DNA from: Platycnemis pennipes
Taxonomy: Eukaryota; Arthropoda; Insecta; Odonata; Platycnemididae
Assembly (NCBI GenBank): GCA_933228895.1
Contig: OW121852.1
Location: 134,411,544 to 134,475,543, forward strand
DNA length: 64,000 nt
Reading direction: 5' to 3'
Shown here: positions 23,316 to 33,779 of the stretch, piece after piece
Layout of the letters: the number at the start of each line of letters is the position of its first letter
Position numbering within the stretch: the stretch's first letter is position 1
Notes under the pieces: model-generated
The model's input: only the letters and a program-made list of their open reading frames with translations
Database searches by the model: none
What the model was told of the DNA's origin: nothing
Program-made: the position numbers and the translations under genes

Positions 23316-23535
23316 TTTTTTGCCAGCTGCTCAATGTTGTACCCTGGACTTGGATCATTGGAGAGCTTCAACACCCTGGCAAACCTGTCCAGGCAATTGC
23401 CAACAGCAATATCTATCGTTTCACCAAAGATCCTGTACCTCTGGTTAGAATAGGCAATAACCTGGGTATTGCCACCACTGACATAGAGCACAGTGGGATT
23501 ATTGCATTTTGTTATCAGCCTCCCCATTTCAATGT
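23316..23535 (-). CDS. OSGEP: OSGEP exon 4
   Basis: Acceptor CTGCTCAG precedes 23535, and donor GTGAGG follows 23316. The first two bases (AC) complete the His codon begun in exon 3, restoring the NHCIGH metal-binding motif. It encodes [20 protein letters not shown], the ATP-binding [10 protein letters not shown], and [20 protein letters not shown], then [15 protein letters not shown]. It ends in phase 2, matching the single base at the start of exon 5. It is highly conserved and intact. Confidence 0.96.
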
Positions 23536-25003
23536 CTGAGCAGCAGTTAAGGATATAAGCTGTGGTCGTGACTACTCAGTACATACAGTTGGTAATACAA
23601 GCGCATGAAGACTAGACATGCTACACTAGGTTCGGTAATTGAAATTTGAGTCACCTTTGGTCACTACAACCATAACCAAGCTCTAAATGATTCAAGCCAG
23701 ACTGGCTGCCAGGCTCTGTATGCATCGCGTAGAAACAAGATAGAACAAGTGTTCATTATCAACTACCTCCCAAGCATTGTACATGGAAACACTTCAATGG
23801 TTTTCATCCATCAACTTTTGGATTTACATTATGTTTACAACACACACGACAATATTGTTTGCTTTAGAACTACATTTCCAAACTCCACACATTAATTTAC
23901 ATCTGGAGCCACTAACGGAACTCACTAAACAGGAAAATCTATTTCACTGCCATTGATATGCAAGCAACAGAGTGCAATGTAAGCATTATATATTACCTGA
24001 GTTTACAACATAAGGAACTCACAGCTTAAGTGCCAATGAATGGGATCATTACTCATTTGCTCAAAACAAACACAGCCTTTCATTTTAACCAAAATTACAA
24101 CCAGGCATTGTTTAGCACTGCATCCAAAGAAACAACCATATGGGTTCACTTATTTCATAAAATGCCATTCTAGTTGGACATAAAAGCAGTATGCATAATA
24201 ATTGATGAGGTTATAATTACAGTTTCTTGTCAGATGTCATGGGACATATCTGACAATGGAGAAAGAAACAAGGTGCCATATTTGTACACAGTTTTATTTC
24301 AAATATAAAATTCACATTTCCAGACACTTTACCTCACTGTCAAGTGTCAATCACTTGTCAATATGCATCAGTGTCGAATCACACTGTGAATTTTATATTT
24401 AAAATAAAACTGTGGACAAATACGACAACTTGTTTCTGTCTGCATTCTTACAGTTGCAGCTCAAATGACCGCCATCGGATGAGGAAGGTGCCCAATATCA
24501 AGTAAAAAGAAATATCCACTGCACACCCCAATCAAATGAATACAATCGAATACAATAAGCATCTGGGAGAAAAATGAAGTGTGTATTAGTAAATGCTTCC
24601 ATGAATATTATTCAAACTGTACTAAACTTGTCAATGGATTACAAATACATATGCACCTATATGATAATTAGATTAAAAAATCTTCATCCACTAATAATCC
24701 AAGCTTAGATTTTTTGATGGACAAGCACATATTATTGCAAACTTATTATGAGCTATAAATAGAGACATCACCACAATATGTATACATTTTTGGGCTTCCA
24801 TTTTCATTTTGAGTGACTACATATGTTCTGCCATTGGATGCATCAAGATAAATGAGGACAACACCCTCCTGTGGCCTACAAATGAACCCAAAACACAATA
24901 CTGAGGGGCATCAACAAAACCAGCTCATTTCTTGAAACATAAAAAATTTAGATTTATTGGCCATTGATGTTTTGAACCAGGTCGACTTCGACATAAAGGA
25001 TAC
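23536..25003. other. OSGEP intron 3
   Basis: A 1.47-kb intron, the only short one. Apart from the inverted repeat at 24264-24438, nothing is recognised. Confidence 0.7.
24264..24438. repeat. Short inverted-repeat (MITE-like) element
   Basis: Arms of about 52 bp at 24264-24315 and 24386-24438 are inverted copies with a few mismatches. They contain CACAGTTTTATTTCAAATAT and its complement-like partner. The spacer is about 70 bp. It probably represents a small MITE. The target duplication is unresolved. Confidence 0.6.
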
Positions 25004-25145
25004 GCCCAATGCAGTGATTCACCCCAATAATGGGCTTGTTCCACAAAAGGGCCAAAGTTCTTGCAACAACAGCGACGGACACAAGGGGAGATCCCATTCC
25101 TGGCCCTTTGGTGTAGCATATTACATCAATTTCTTCTGGTTTCAC
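25004..25145 (-). CDS. OSGEP: OSGEP exon 3
   Basis: Acceptor GCTTGCAG precedes 25145, and donor GTATCC follows 25004. It encodes 47 codons plus one base: [20 protein letters not shown], then [20 protein letters not shown] and GVNHCIG. The terminal C joins AC of exon 4 to give the second metal-binding His. Reading on without splicing would give Arg there, so the splice site decides the residue. This block carries the first two metal ligands (H in NHCIGH, twice) of Kae1. Confidence 0.95.
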
Positions 25146-25236
25146 CTGCAAGCACACACAACACTTGAATAACCAGCTGAGCAAAGAGGGCAACCAATGC
25201 ATACCTACTTTCAGCGGCAAATTACAACGGCTTAAA

Positions 25237-25996
25237 CAGGGTTTATAGGAGTTTTCATTTTCCCTGACTTTTCCAGGATTTCCAGACCATTATTAGTGAT
25301 TTTCCCTGACTTTTGAGCAGATGAAAACTCCAATATTTCAGTCATTTACAGAGATAAAAGTGGTAGTGAGGAAGCAAAGAAGTCTAAACTTATGAAAAAT
25401 TGTAGGTTTATTACCATATTAATCATATGAACTTCCAGTAATATGAGATCAACAACTTTAAGTCAACAAGTAAAAATTATCATTCCTTACATTGATATGC
25501 CTTCAGAAAGGGTTTTAATTGCAGAAAAATATATGCAAAGAAGGCTAACCTGGCTTTTCCTTCAAACCTGATGTCATGTTAAAGTAGCTCTTTGAATCAA
25601 TCTTCATTTTTTCTTCCTCACATCCTTCTACAAATTTGGCTAGGTAACTTCAAATTTGACTGAGAATAACTTTTTCCTTGCCAGAGGGACAAAGCGAAGC
25701 ATTCCTGGTGAAATCGCTAGCGAATGAAAATGAAAATATGAATGCGCACACTTTTTGCCAGTCTATTCACCAAATCATGCAGGCTATAGCCAGAAAGAAC
25801 CAGAATAGGCCCCCTGGACTGCCTCCACAGCGAAGCCGGCCTGAGGCCAGCCATCCCCTCCTTCACCCTCCTCCTCCACTCCTATGTGCAGTTTTTGATC
25901 TCTTGGCATTTTCAATGTAAACATTTTGTCATTTTTCCCTGACCACACGTTAAATTCCCTGACTTTTCCAGGATTTCCAGGTTCCTATAAACCCTG
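25237..25996. mobile_element. CAGGG-ended TIR element B
   Basis: Termini CAGGGTTTATAGGA (left) and its exact complement TCCTATAAACCCTG (right), each next to TTCCCTGACTTTTCCAGGAT-like tracts. TTAAA flanks both ends (25232-25236 and 25997-26001), a likely 5-bp target duplication. The interior ORF at 25678-25920 is not recognised. Same terminal family as element A. Confidence 0.75.
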
Positions 25997-26451
25997 TTAA
26001 ATCAAGGAAAAAAGGGGATGGGTAGAAATCTGTAAAATACTGTTTGAGCCAAACTATAAGAAAAAAGATCATGGGTTTAAAATAACAATTAACAACAAAT
26101 AACCGACATGGATATTTTCAGTTGAAAAGAGGACGAGTGGACAGGGAAGTGGAATGTCATACCTGTGGAAGTCTTAAACACATTCCCAAAATTGTCATCA
26201 CTGTCAGTAACTCAAAACCTATTAGGTTTTTAAAGATATTTGATTATATCTTCAGTGAAACATGTACCATCACAAAAAATATCTAATGTAATGCGACTGG
26301 ATATAAATTGATGAATCGAATTTCTGCTTAAAGGACTTTTCCCCATTGTTTCCAACAGTACTACCAACTCAAAAATATTCCATCTGCCACAGCATCTGCT
26401 GTCACAGTCCCCATTCAATCCCCATTTCCCCATCATAGTCCCCATTTCCAC

Positions 26452-26510
26452 AAAGAAATCTTTACTACGACCGGTTTCCATGCGATACATCATCATCAGG
26501 TGGCCTGATA
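26452..26510 (-). repeat. Penelope-like end with hammerhead-like motif
   Basis: On the minus strand CTGATGA (26493-26499 complement) is followed by U, a GATGT-ATC-GCATG hairpin with one broken pair, GAAA, CCGG and UC. It ends in AAAGATTTCTTTGTGGAAA. A near-identical 58-bp block lies at 46436-46494. It abuts the truncated 5' side of Copia A. Confidence 0.55.
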
Positions 26511-26815
26511 GCTGGCAGATTACTATTTTGCTTAGTGGTTCGGGTGAGGACTATGATCCGTTGGTAATGGCATTCACAAATAATGTCTCAGATATGAAAT
26601 TAGAGACAGTGGCTGCGGCTCTTTACCAGGAAGCTTCAAGAAGGTGCTACTTCTTCAGCACAGCATTCAAGCTCCAAAGCTGTAGCCATGCATGCAATGC
26701 AAAAGAAGAACACCAAACGGCAGGAAAAACAGGCAAGTAGCAGGAATGAAGAGTTCACTTGTTATAGGTGTGGGAAGGCTAATCACGTGGCTCATAAATG
26801 TCACACATTCTGAAC
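26511..26815 (+). pseudogene. Copia A gag fragment
   Basis: This encodes the end of a Copia gag: SWQITILLSGSGEDYDPLVM and LETVAAALYQEASRR, then, after a frameshift, a CCHC zinc knuckle CYRCGKANHVAHKC (26758-26801). It begins abruptly next to the hammerhead-like Penelope tail. It is frameshifted and not functional. Confidence 0.8.
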
Positions 26816-26869
26816 CCTAAAAGTCAAGGAAAAGGTGAGCCTAAACAAGACAAGAAGCAAAGCCAAAAG

Positions 26870-28156
26870 TCAAAGCAAAGCAACGACAAAAAGTTGAGCC
26901 AGATGAATGGTATGTTGATGCTGGTTCAAATGAAAATATAACTCTGGATAAAATGCAATGGAGAATATCATGAAGAACGACACTGACATGAAAGTAGCTG
27001 TTGCAAATGATGCAACTTTGAGCCGCATAGGAATTGGTGATGTTCCTATTGCGGTTAAAGCGAATCCTGAAGTATCCAATATCTCTAAAGTATTGTGTGT
27101 ACCAGGATTGACAGCAAACTTATTTTCTGTAAGTAAATTTGTCGCAAAGAATTATTCAGTTGTTTTTTATGTAAAGGGATGCAGAATATATGATACTCCT
27201 AAAGTTGAACTGAATTTTAGTGTACCTGCAACTGCTTCTGAAGTTAATGGCCGGTACAAGTTGGATGTTGTTAGGCCAAAAATGAAAGTATCAAGGAATG
27301 AAGATTCAGAAATACTATGGCATGAGAGATTAGGCCATCTTAATCTTCACTCAATGAAGCTATTGAAAAATGGAATGGTATCAGGAGTGAATTTTGAAGA
27401 AAAGAAAGAAATGACTTTGTGTGAACCTTGCATTAAAGGAAAATTTTCTAATTTACGATTCAAAAGTAAAGGAAAAAGGACAACAAAGAAATTGGAATTA
27501 TTGCATACGGATTAATGTATGGACCCATTGAGCCAAAAGGATTAAAAGGTGAGAGGTACATGGTGCTGATAATTGATGACTTCACCAGAAAGACTTTTAT
27601 CTACCTTCTAAAAACCAAAGATCAAGCTTTACAGAGTTTTCAAGGTTTTAAAGAAAGGTTAGAAAAGCAAGTGAATGAGAAAATCTTATGCTTGAGATCA
27701 GACAATGGTGGAGAATTTTGTGGAGAAGACTTTGAAAATTATCTTCAAGCAAATGGAATCCAGCATCAGAAGACGAAAGTATACATGCCTCGACACAATG
27801 GAATAACTGAGAGAGCTAACAGAACTACAATTGAAACAGTAAGGACTGTGCTTGTGAGTGCTGCATTGAGTAGGTGCTTATGGGCAGAGCTCTCCCGAAC
27901 AGTTGTGTTCTTAAAAAATAGGAGTCCCACAAGAAGTCTGCAAAGTGTAAGGCCAGGAGAACTTTGGACTGGGAAGAGAGTGGATTCGAGTTATCGACGT
28001 GCACTTGGGTGTGCAGCATATACATATGCATATTCCAGACGAATGCAGGACCAAATTGGACCCCAAGGCCAAAGAGGTGGTAATGATTGGATACGGTGAA
28101 GATGACTTTGGATATAAACTTCTAGATTTGTCATCAATGAAAATAGAACGATCAAG
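26870..28156 (+). pseudogene. Copia A protease remnant, GAG-pre-integrase and integrase
   Basis: 26958-27515 gives a GAG-pre-integrase region with LCVPGLTANLFSVSKF, WHERLGHLNLHSMKLL and CEPCIKGKFSNLRFKS. A stop at the junction separates it from the integrase at 27515-28099, which has LIIDDFTRKTFIYLL, LRSDNGGEFCGEDFE and a TERANRT glutamate motif. The expected LLHTDVYGP is broken at the stop (HTD then TAA). Interrupted by the palindromic element at 28167. Confidence 0.87.
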
Positions 28157-28166
28157 GAATGTAATA

Positions 28167-28383
28167 GTCGTCAGAGGCTTTCGGGTGCAGCTGCGTATAA
28201 CGCGTTGTCGGTGAACGAGCTTTCGCGGCCATTGCAGGACGCATCATCAGGCAAATGACCATTTGCCTGATGATGCGTCCTGCAATGGCCGCGAAAGCTT
28301 GTTCACCGACAACGCGTTATACGCAGCTGCACCCGAAAGCCTCTGACGATGATGGATTCCGCTGCGAAAACCTACGTTCCAAA
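28167..28383. mobile_element. 217-bp palindromic insertion with 10-bp target duplication
   Basis: Two 90-bp arms, 28168-28257 and 28260-28349, are inverted copies with one mismatch and a 2-nt spacer. A 34-nt tail follows to 28383. GAATGTAATA flanks the insert at 28157-28166 and 28384-28393. The palindrome contains CTGATGA-T-stem-GAAA (28267-28296), and by symmetry the same on the minus strand, resembling the Penelope-end motifs. It interrupts Copia A between integrase and RT. The class of element is unknown. Confidence 0.8.
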
Positions 28384-30455
28384 GAATGTAATATTTAATG
28401 AACATAAGTTTCTAGCACTTGAAAGAAGGAAAATTCCAAGAATTGATCCAAAATTAATTCAGGTTAGAATTATTGGAATAGATTTTACAGCTGATGGATT
28501 AAGGGCAGAAAGTGATGATGAGTATGAAACTCCAAATAGAAGTCTAGGTGAGTCTGCTTCAGAAGATGAACCCGAGGAACCAGAACCAGATGGAGCTTTC
28601 GGAGGTCCAGAAGGAAGATATCCAAGGAGAGATAGACAGCCCAAGAGATTCCCTGATTTTGTTAATTGGGAAGACATCCATGCTCGCTGTGCAGTGTACA
28701 ATGTTGAATGTAATGATGGCAATGTACTTACTTTTCATATTATTGATGACGTTCCTTTTAGTTACACAGATGCAATGATGAGTGATGAGAGACATGAATG
28801 AGAGAAAGCGATAGCATTCGCATTGAACTCTTTAAAAGAAAACTCAGTGTGGAAATTAGTAGATCTCTCTCCAGGTGAGAAAACTGAAAAGTAAATGGGT
28901 TTTTGCCAGAAAAAGAGACACTGAGGGTAAGGTTATCAGATATCGAGCTAGATTTGTTGCTAAAGGGTACAGTCAAGAATGTGGTGTAAATTATGAGTCA
29001 ACTTTCTCTCCTGTAATAAGACACGTGAGTCTTAGATTCCTGTTAGCACTTGCTATGAAGCTAAATATAGAAGTATTTCATTGGGACATTGTGACTGCCT
29101 TTCGGTTGATGATTCAGGGGAGGTGACAGCTAAGGTCATTTGCGCCGTTTAGGATAGGTGGGTAATTGGGTATTGGTAGTTTACAGGAAATGGAAGAAGG
29201 GTGGAGAGAAGCCCGGCGTCAGCATTAGCCTACCCTTAACGATAGGTGCCAAGGGGACCACGTCTTAACGTCTCATCTGACGGACGGAGTACTGAACTTG
29301 AAATGCCTTCTACTAGGCACTCAAGTGGGGACCGGTTTTCCACAGAAAAATCTGCCACTGCCAGGAATCGAACCCGGCCCCTTGGGATGGGAGGCCAGTA
29401 CTCTAGCCACCACACCAACCCAATGGCCGACTGCCTTTCTCTATGATAAATTGAATGATAATGTTTATATGAGACAGCCTGCAGGATGGCTAAAGAAGGA
29501 TCAAGAGTGGAAATTAGGTGAGCTTGAAAGAGCTTTGTATGGATTAAAGCAATCAGCAGGTACTTTAAACTTAAAACTTCTTTGACAAGTAAAGGTTATG
29601 AGCAGTCAACGATTGAACCTTGTGTCTTCTTTAAGATTAATGGAAAGCTAATTATAATTGTTGCTACTTATTTTGATGATTTGATTGTGATAAGTAACCA
29701 ACCCAAAGAGAGAGAAGTGTTGTTGATTGAACTGATGTCTAAGTTTAAAGTGAAAGACTTAGGACCAGTGAGTTATTTACCAGGTGTAAGAATCAGGAAG
29801 ACTGATGATGGATATTCATTGGACCAATCCCAGTATAATGACAAGGTATTACATAAGTTTTCAACGAATGACTGTAAAGTCATGTCAACACCTTTATAAG
29901 TAGGGAGACCAAAGGACTTGAACTGAAAGAGACTGAAGACTTGCCTTACCAAAGTGTAATAGGAGCCTAATGTATTTAAGTTTCATGACTAGACCTGACA
30001 TAACATTTGCGGTCAGTTATTTGTCTCAATTTAATTCGTGCTATGGTGAAAGCCATTGGAACTGGGCTGAAAGAGTACTTAGATGTCTCATTGGGACCAA
30101 AGACTTGTGTCTAATGCTAAGAAAAAATGTTGCTGAAGGTCTAATGGGTTTTGTGGACTCTGACTGGAGTGGTGATTCTACCAATCGTAAATCTTATTCA
30201 GGTAATTTTTTCAAGCTCTTTGATTGTCCAATTGCATGGACAAGTAGAAAACAGTTGCATTGTCTAGTGCAGAAGCGGAATACATGTCAATGTTACTAAC
30301 TATTAAGGAGGGAATGTTTCTCCAAAACCTGTATTGCAAAATTTTTACAGAAACTGGTGAAATTTGTACCTGGAACTGATTCTCTTTCAGCTCATGATTT
30401 AGCAGAATCAGGAGGATGTTTTGTCTAATACATCTAAACATATTGATATTATGCA
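28384..30455 (+). pseudogene. Copia A reverse transcriptase and RNase H
   Basis: RT begins near 28800. 28875-29103 gives KSKWVFARKRDTEGKVIRYR, then ARFVAKGYSQECGVNYESTF and VFHWDIVTAF. After the SINE it continues at 29429 with YMRQPAGWLKKDQEWKLGEL and ERALYGLKQSAG. The catalytic box in 29582-29899 is YFDDLIVI rather than the usual YVDD. RNase H at 29970-30299 shows RPDITFAVSYLSQF and GFVDSDWSGD. There are several stops and frameshifts. The copy is cut near 30455 and continues at 40310. Confidence 0.87.
29104..29428 (-). repeat. tRNA-derived SINE in Copia A
   Basis: On the minus strand the head reads GGTGTGGTGGCTAGAGTACTGG (box A region) and GGGTTCGATTCC (box B, 29364-29375). It splits Copia A RT with a perfect 11-bp duplication GACTGCCTTTC at 29093-29103 and 29429-29439. 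The body is unlike the SINE at 11510-11793. Confidence 0.85.
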
Positions 30456-30990
30456 CTGATGTATGTTGCAGCCCAGCTGTGGGCAAATCAGTTAAATTAT
30501 TAGGCATTCACCTTGATAGTAAGCTAACCTGGGACCAGCATATTACTGTGACAAGCGTGAAACTCTCTACGGCCTTGTTTATGACAAATCTTAGTAAATA
30601 CTCTGTCAGATCAAATGTACATTGTCATGACACAAGGAGAAAATATGACATTGATGCTGTGTACTGTAGACTCAGTAAGTCCTTGCTTTTTCGCGAAAGA
30701 ATAGGAATAAAAATGTTAAATGCACTCCCCTCTAAAGCCAGGAGAGTCTCAAATGAGAAATTCAGTCAGGCCATTATACTGACTCGGCTCACAACTAAAC
30801 CCTTGTATGCAGTGGCTCACTTCTGGGAGCTACATGCTCATGAAATCCATTTCTAAATTTCTCTGCTATGATTTCTCTGTACTCTAAAGTAAGTGTTTTA
30901 ATTTTTTTTCTGTAATTTTGTAACTTTTTGTCTTTTTTTTTACTAATTTGACGACATCGGTAATGTTTGACACTGACCCGATGAATGAAG
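30456..30990 (+). pseudogene. Non-LTR retrotransposon 3' fragment (CR1/Jockey-like)
   Basis: The ORF at 30416-30856 reads VKLLGIHLDSKLTWDQHI, the post-catalytic part of a non-LTR RT, then after an internal deletion NVHCHDTRRKYDI and GIKMLNALPSKARR, the usual C-terminal end. A T-rich 3' UTR follows to about 30990. It sits inside Copia A, next to the Helitron start. Confidence 0.75.
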
Positions 30991-31954
30991 TTTAATAATC
31001 CATACTAATATATAAAAATGTAATGGTGTCTGTCTGTCGTCTGTCTGTTGCTCAATCACGCAAAAACTAATAGACGAATTGAGCTGAAATTTGGTATGTA
31101 TATAGGAATGTGTCTGGGCAGAACATAGGCTATGCTAAAATATCCTCAGGGTCCCTAAAAGCCCCTTAATGGGCCTTTAGATGGATCCTGGTGGTCCCTG
31201 GCATTGAGTTCGGTGCAGTGGTCTCATTTTTTGCTTATTTAAAGTACTTCCATTCAAGAAGGAGGGCTGGAATTTTTTTTATCGAATGGCTGAATAAATG
31301 AAGTTTCTAATTCTTTCAATCGATTTTCTATTTCGCTTAGTATGTCTTAAAATCATATTTTTAGCTGAAAAATCTCACATTTTTCTCTGAAAAATCTCAC
31401 ATTTTTCTCTGAAATCAACAATAGCATATTTCCTTGACAACCAGAGATCAGTGTGAATGTCCTTTGATTTTCAAAGGACATTCAAGCCTCTAGCATTTAA
31501 ATATCACGTTTTTCTGCTAGCCCCTGATAACACGTAGAAATAAATTCTATATAAGAGGGGCCCAGAGTCCCATGTTTGATGTTTCGTAAGGTTTGAAAAA
31601 GAAGTTAAAAAAGAGAAACGAATAACGGTCACTGCCTCGTGGCGTGTCTCGGGTAATGTTAAGAATCGTAAAGAAAGTTTTCTTACCAGTACGAGAGACG
31701 GGCCACATAGAATATGTATAGAGGTACTTTGTGCTCTAGATGCATGACCGTTTGGTTGGTTCCCTAAACGTGATTTGAGTCGGCAGATTAGGGTAATATG
31801 AAAATAACCCGTTCTTTAATTATACGGGATAACACCATAATTTATGCTTGGTACGAAATCACTGTAAAACCTTTGATAGATCACTTGAATGTTTTGAAAA
31901 ATCGAAAACTAAAGCACGAGGTTTTAAAAACGACACATTCAAGGTGAAAGCTTA

Positions 31955-32069
31955 AAAACGTTCCAGGTTGTCTTTCATATTCTCTAGATATTTTCATGTT
32001 TTACATGACCCTTTTCATGTTCCTTGACTTTTCCCGTTTCTCCAGGTTTTTCGGACGGTTGCAATCCTG
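31955..32069. repeat. Right end of another CAGGG-type TIR element
   Basis: The complement of the right edge reads CAGGATTGCAACCGTCCGAA and continues into CGGGAAAAGTCAAGG, like the ends of elements A, B and D. The matching left end was not found, so the copy may be truncated. Confidence 0.5.
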
Positions 32070-32450
32070 CTATGTGTATAAAAATAGTAAAAATCAGAAA
32101 ATATTTTTAGCTGCTAAACGAGCAATTCGCAAGGGCTCTTCGTAAATAAAATCTAAGATAAAAAAGCAAGATTCCCTTCTGTACAAATAGAACTACATCA
32201 GTGTTTCTAACTTTTTTCGATAAATCCAATGCTAAGAACCTCATAAATTCCATTTCAACCGAAACTACGGACGGGTAACCACCTATAAATCTGGTTCAAA
32301 TATTGACTCATCTGCTTCGAAACTTCAATTTGTGTAAAGATCGCAGAAATTATAAAAAATTCACTAGATTAAGGTCCTGATTAAGATACTCAACCCAAAT
32401 ATCAACGTTAAATAGAACAACTAAATTAAGTCATTGAATGCTAATGAATG

Positions 32451-32613
32451 TGTTAAAAGTATGTTTTATTTAGTTAGTGTTGGTCACATTGCCTTGGATA
32501 CTGTTTGTGTTGGTAACTGTCTTGGATACTGTAAAATAAGTTACAAGTAAATAAGTTGCAGATACTGTTAAGTAAGTTAGGAAAAGTATGGCAAATAAAT
32601 AAGTTCTCTAACA
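32451..32613 (+). repeat. Copia B 5' LTR
   Basis: 163 bp, TG...CA ends, preceded by GAATG. It contains ATGGCAAATAAATAAG near the 3' end, with an AATAAA signal. The following GATTATGAGAC could be a weak initiator-Met-type primer site. Confidence 0.95.
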
Positions 32614-32702
32614 GATTATGAGACTTAATAGCGTGTGCATTGAGACTCAAGTTTAGATAGAATAGAAAAGCCGGCAGCCTTTCTTTCACCAAGATAAGCA
32701 AG

Positions 32703-33779
32703 ATGGCGGAAGATGAATTGGTCAAGAAATTTATGAAGTTAGACAAAAACAATTATTTTTCATGGTCGCTCAGAGTGAGGTCTGTGTTAAGACAAAGAAA
32801 TTGTTGGGATGCTGTACAACCGGGATACAATGACCGTGCCGAAAATGATGACACCCTATCTATGACTCTAGAGGAAGAGAAGAAAAATGACAGAGCCCTA
32901 TCACTGATACTCCTGACCCTCACCGAGAAGACCATAGATTATATTGGTTCATGCTCCACTGCTCAGTACGTGTGGGTTAAGTTAGAAAAATTGTGTACCA
33001 AAGCAGGGCCAATCAATCAGACTTTGCTCATCCGGGAATAAACAGGCATCAGGAAAGGGGAAGATGAACCCATGGAGGATTATTTCTCAAAATTTTATAA
33101 TGTAAATAGAAGATTGAAATCTACGGAGGCAGAGTTCAGTGATCAAGTCATAGCAAGATTCATCATCGGAGGGCTACCCCTGGAAAGGTATGAAGTACTC
33201 ATCACCACGATAGATCAGGGGGAGGATATTGACCTAGAAGAAGTGATGGCCCGACTACTGGCTGAAGAAGCAAGAAGAGAATCCCATAAGACTCTTGAAA
33301 GGTTAGAGAAAGGTAAGCAAGATGAAGCCACTGCCCTGTCATCACGTTTTGAAAGTAGCACTACCATCGACAAGAGAGCCCAGAATATTAACAACAAAGG
33401 CAGTAAGTCAAGAGCAGCTAATTATAGAGTAGTCTGTTTTGCTTGTAAAGAGCCCGGTCATATTGCCAGAGAATGTCCATATTACGAAACTAATGATAAG
33501 GATAAAAGAGAGCACCACAAGAAGAGACATTCTTACCAAAACAGAAGAGACCATAAAAACAACAATCATTACAAGACTGCAAGAGCAGCCGAGCATGATT
33601 CAGACTCTGACTCATCCAAAGAAAGAACCAGTGATTCGGAAGAGGAAATACCAAAGAAAGTGAAGGGAAGTGCGACAAAAATCTCAGCTAAAGTTGTCAG
33701 AAGTAAGGCACTCATTGCTGGAATGTCGGCTTCAGGAGAGGAAAATTCAGTGTACATTGATGGTGGAGCAAGTGACTAA
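32703..33779 (+). pseudogene. Copia B gag and start of protease
   Basis: ATG at 32703 begins a Copia gag (FMKLDKNNYFSWSLRVRSVL, then an UBN2-like capsid region). A TAA at 33039-33041 interrupts the frame, which continues unchanged from 33042. A CCHC knuckle, CFACKEPGHIAREC, is near 33438-33479. The frame enters protease with YIDGGASD, where Copia usually has LDSGASDHM, and stops at 33779. A serine/acid-rich segment precedes the protease. At least one nonsense change plus the terminal stop make it defective. Confidence 0.9.

Noticed and set aside
25001..25004. His-to-Arg mutation at the OSGEP metal site
   Set aside because: It is an artefact of reading past the donor; exon 4 supplies AC to make His.
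29360..29428. Possible minus-strand tRNA gene
   Set aside because: It is the head of a tRNA-derived SINE with a perfect 11-bp TSD inside Copia A.
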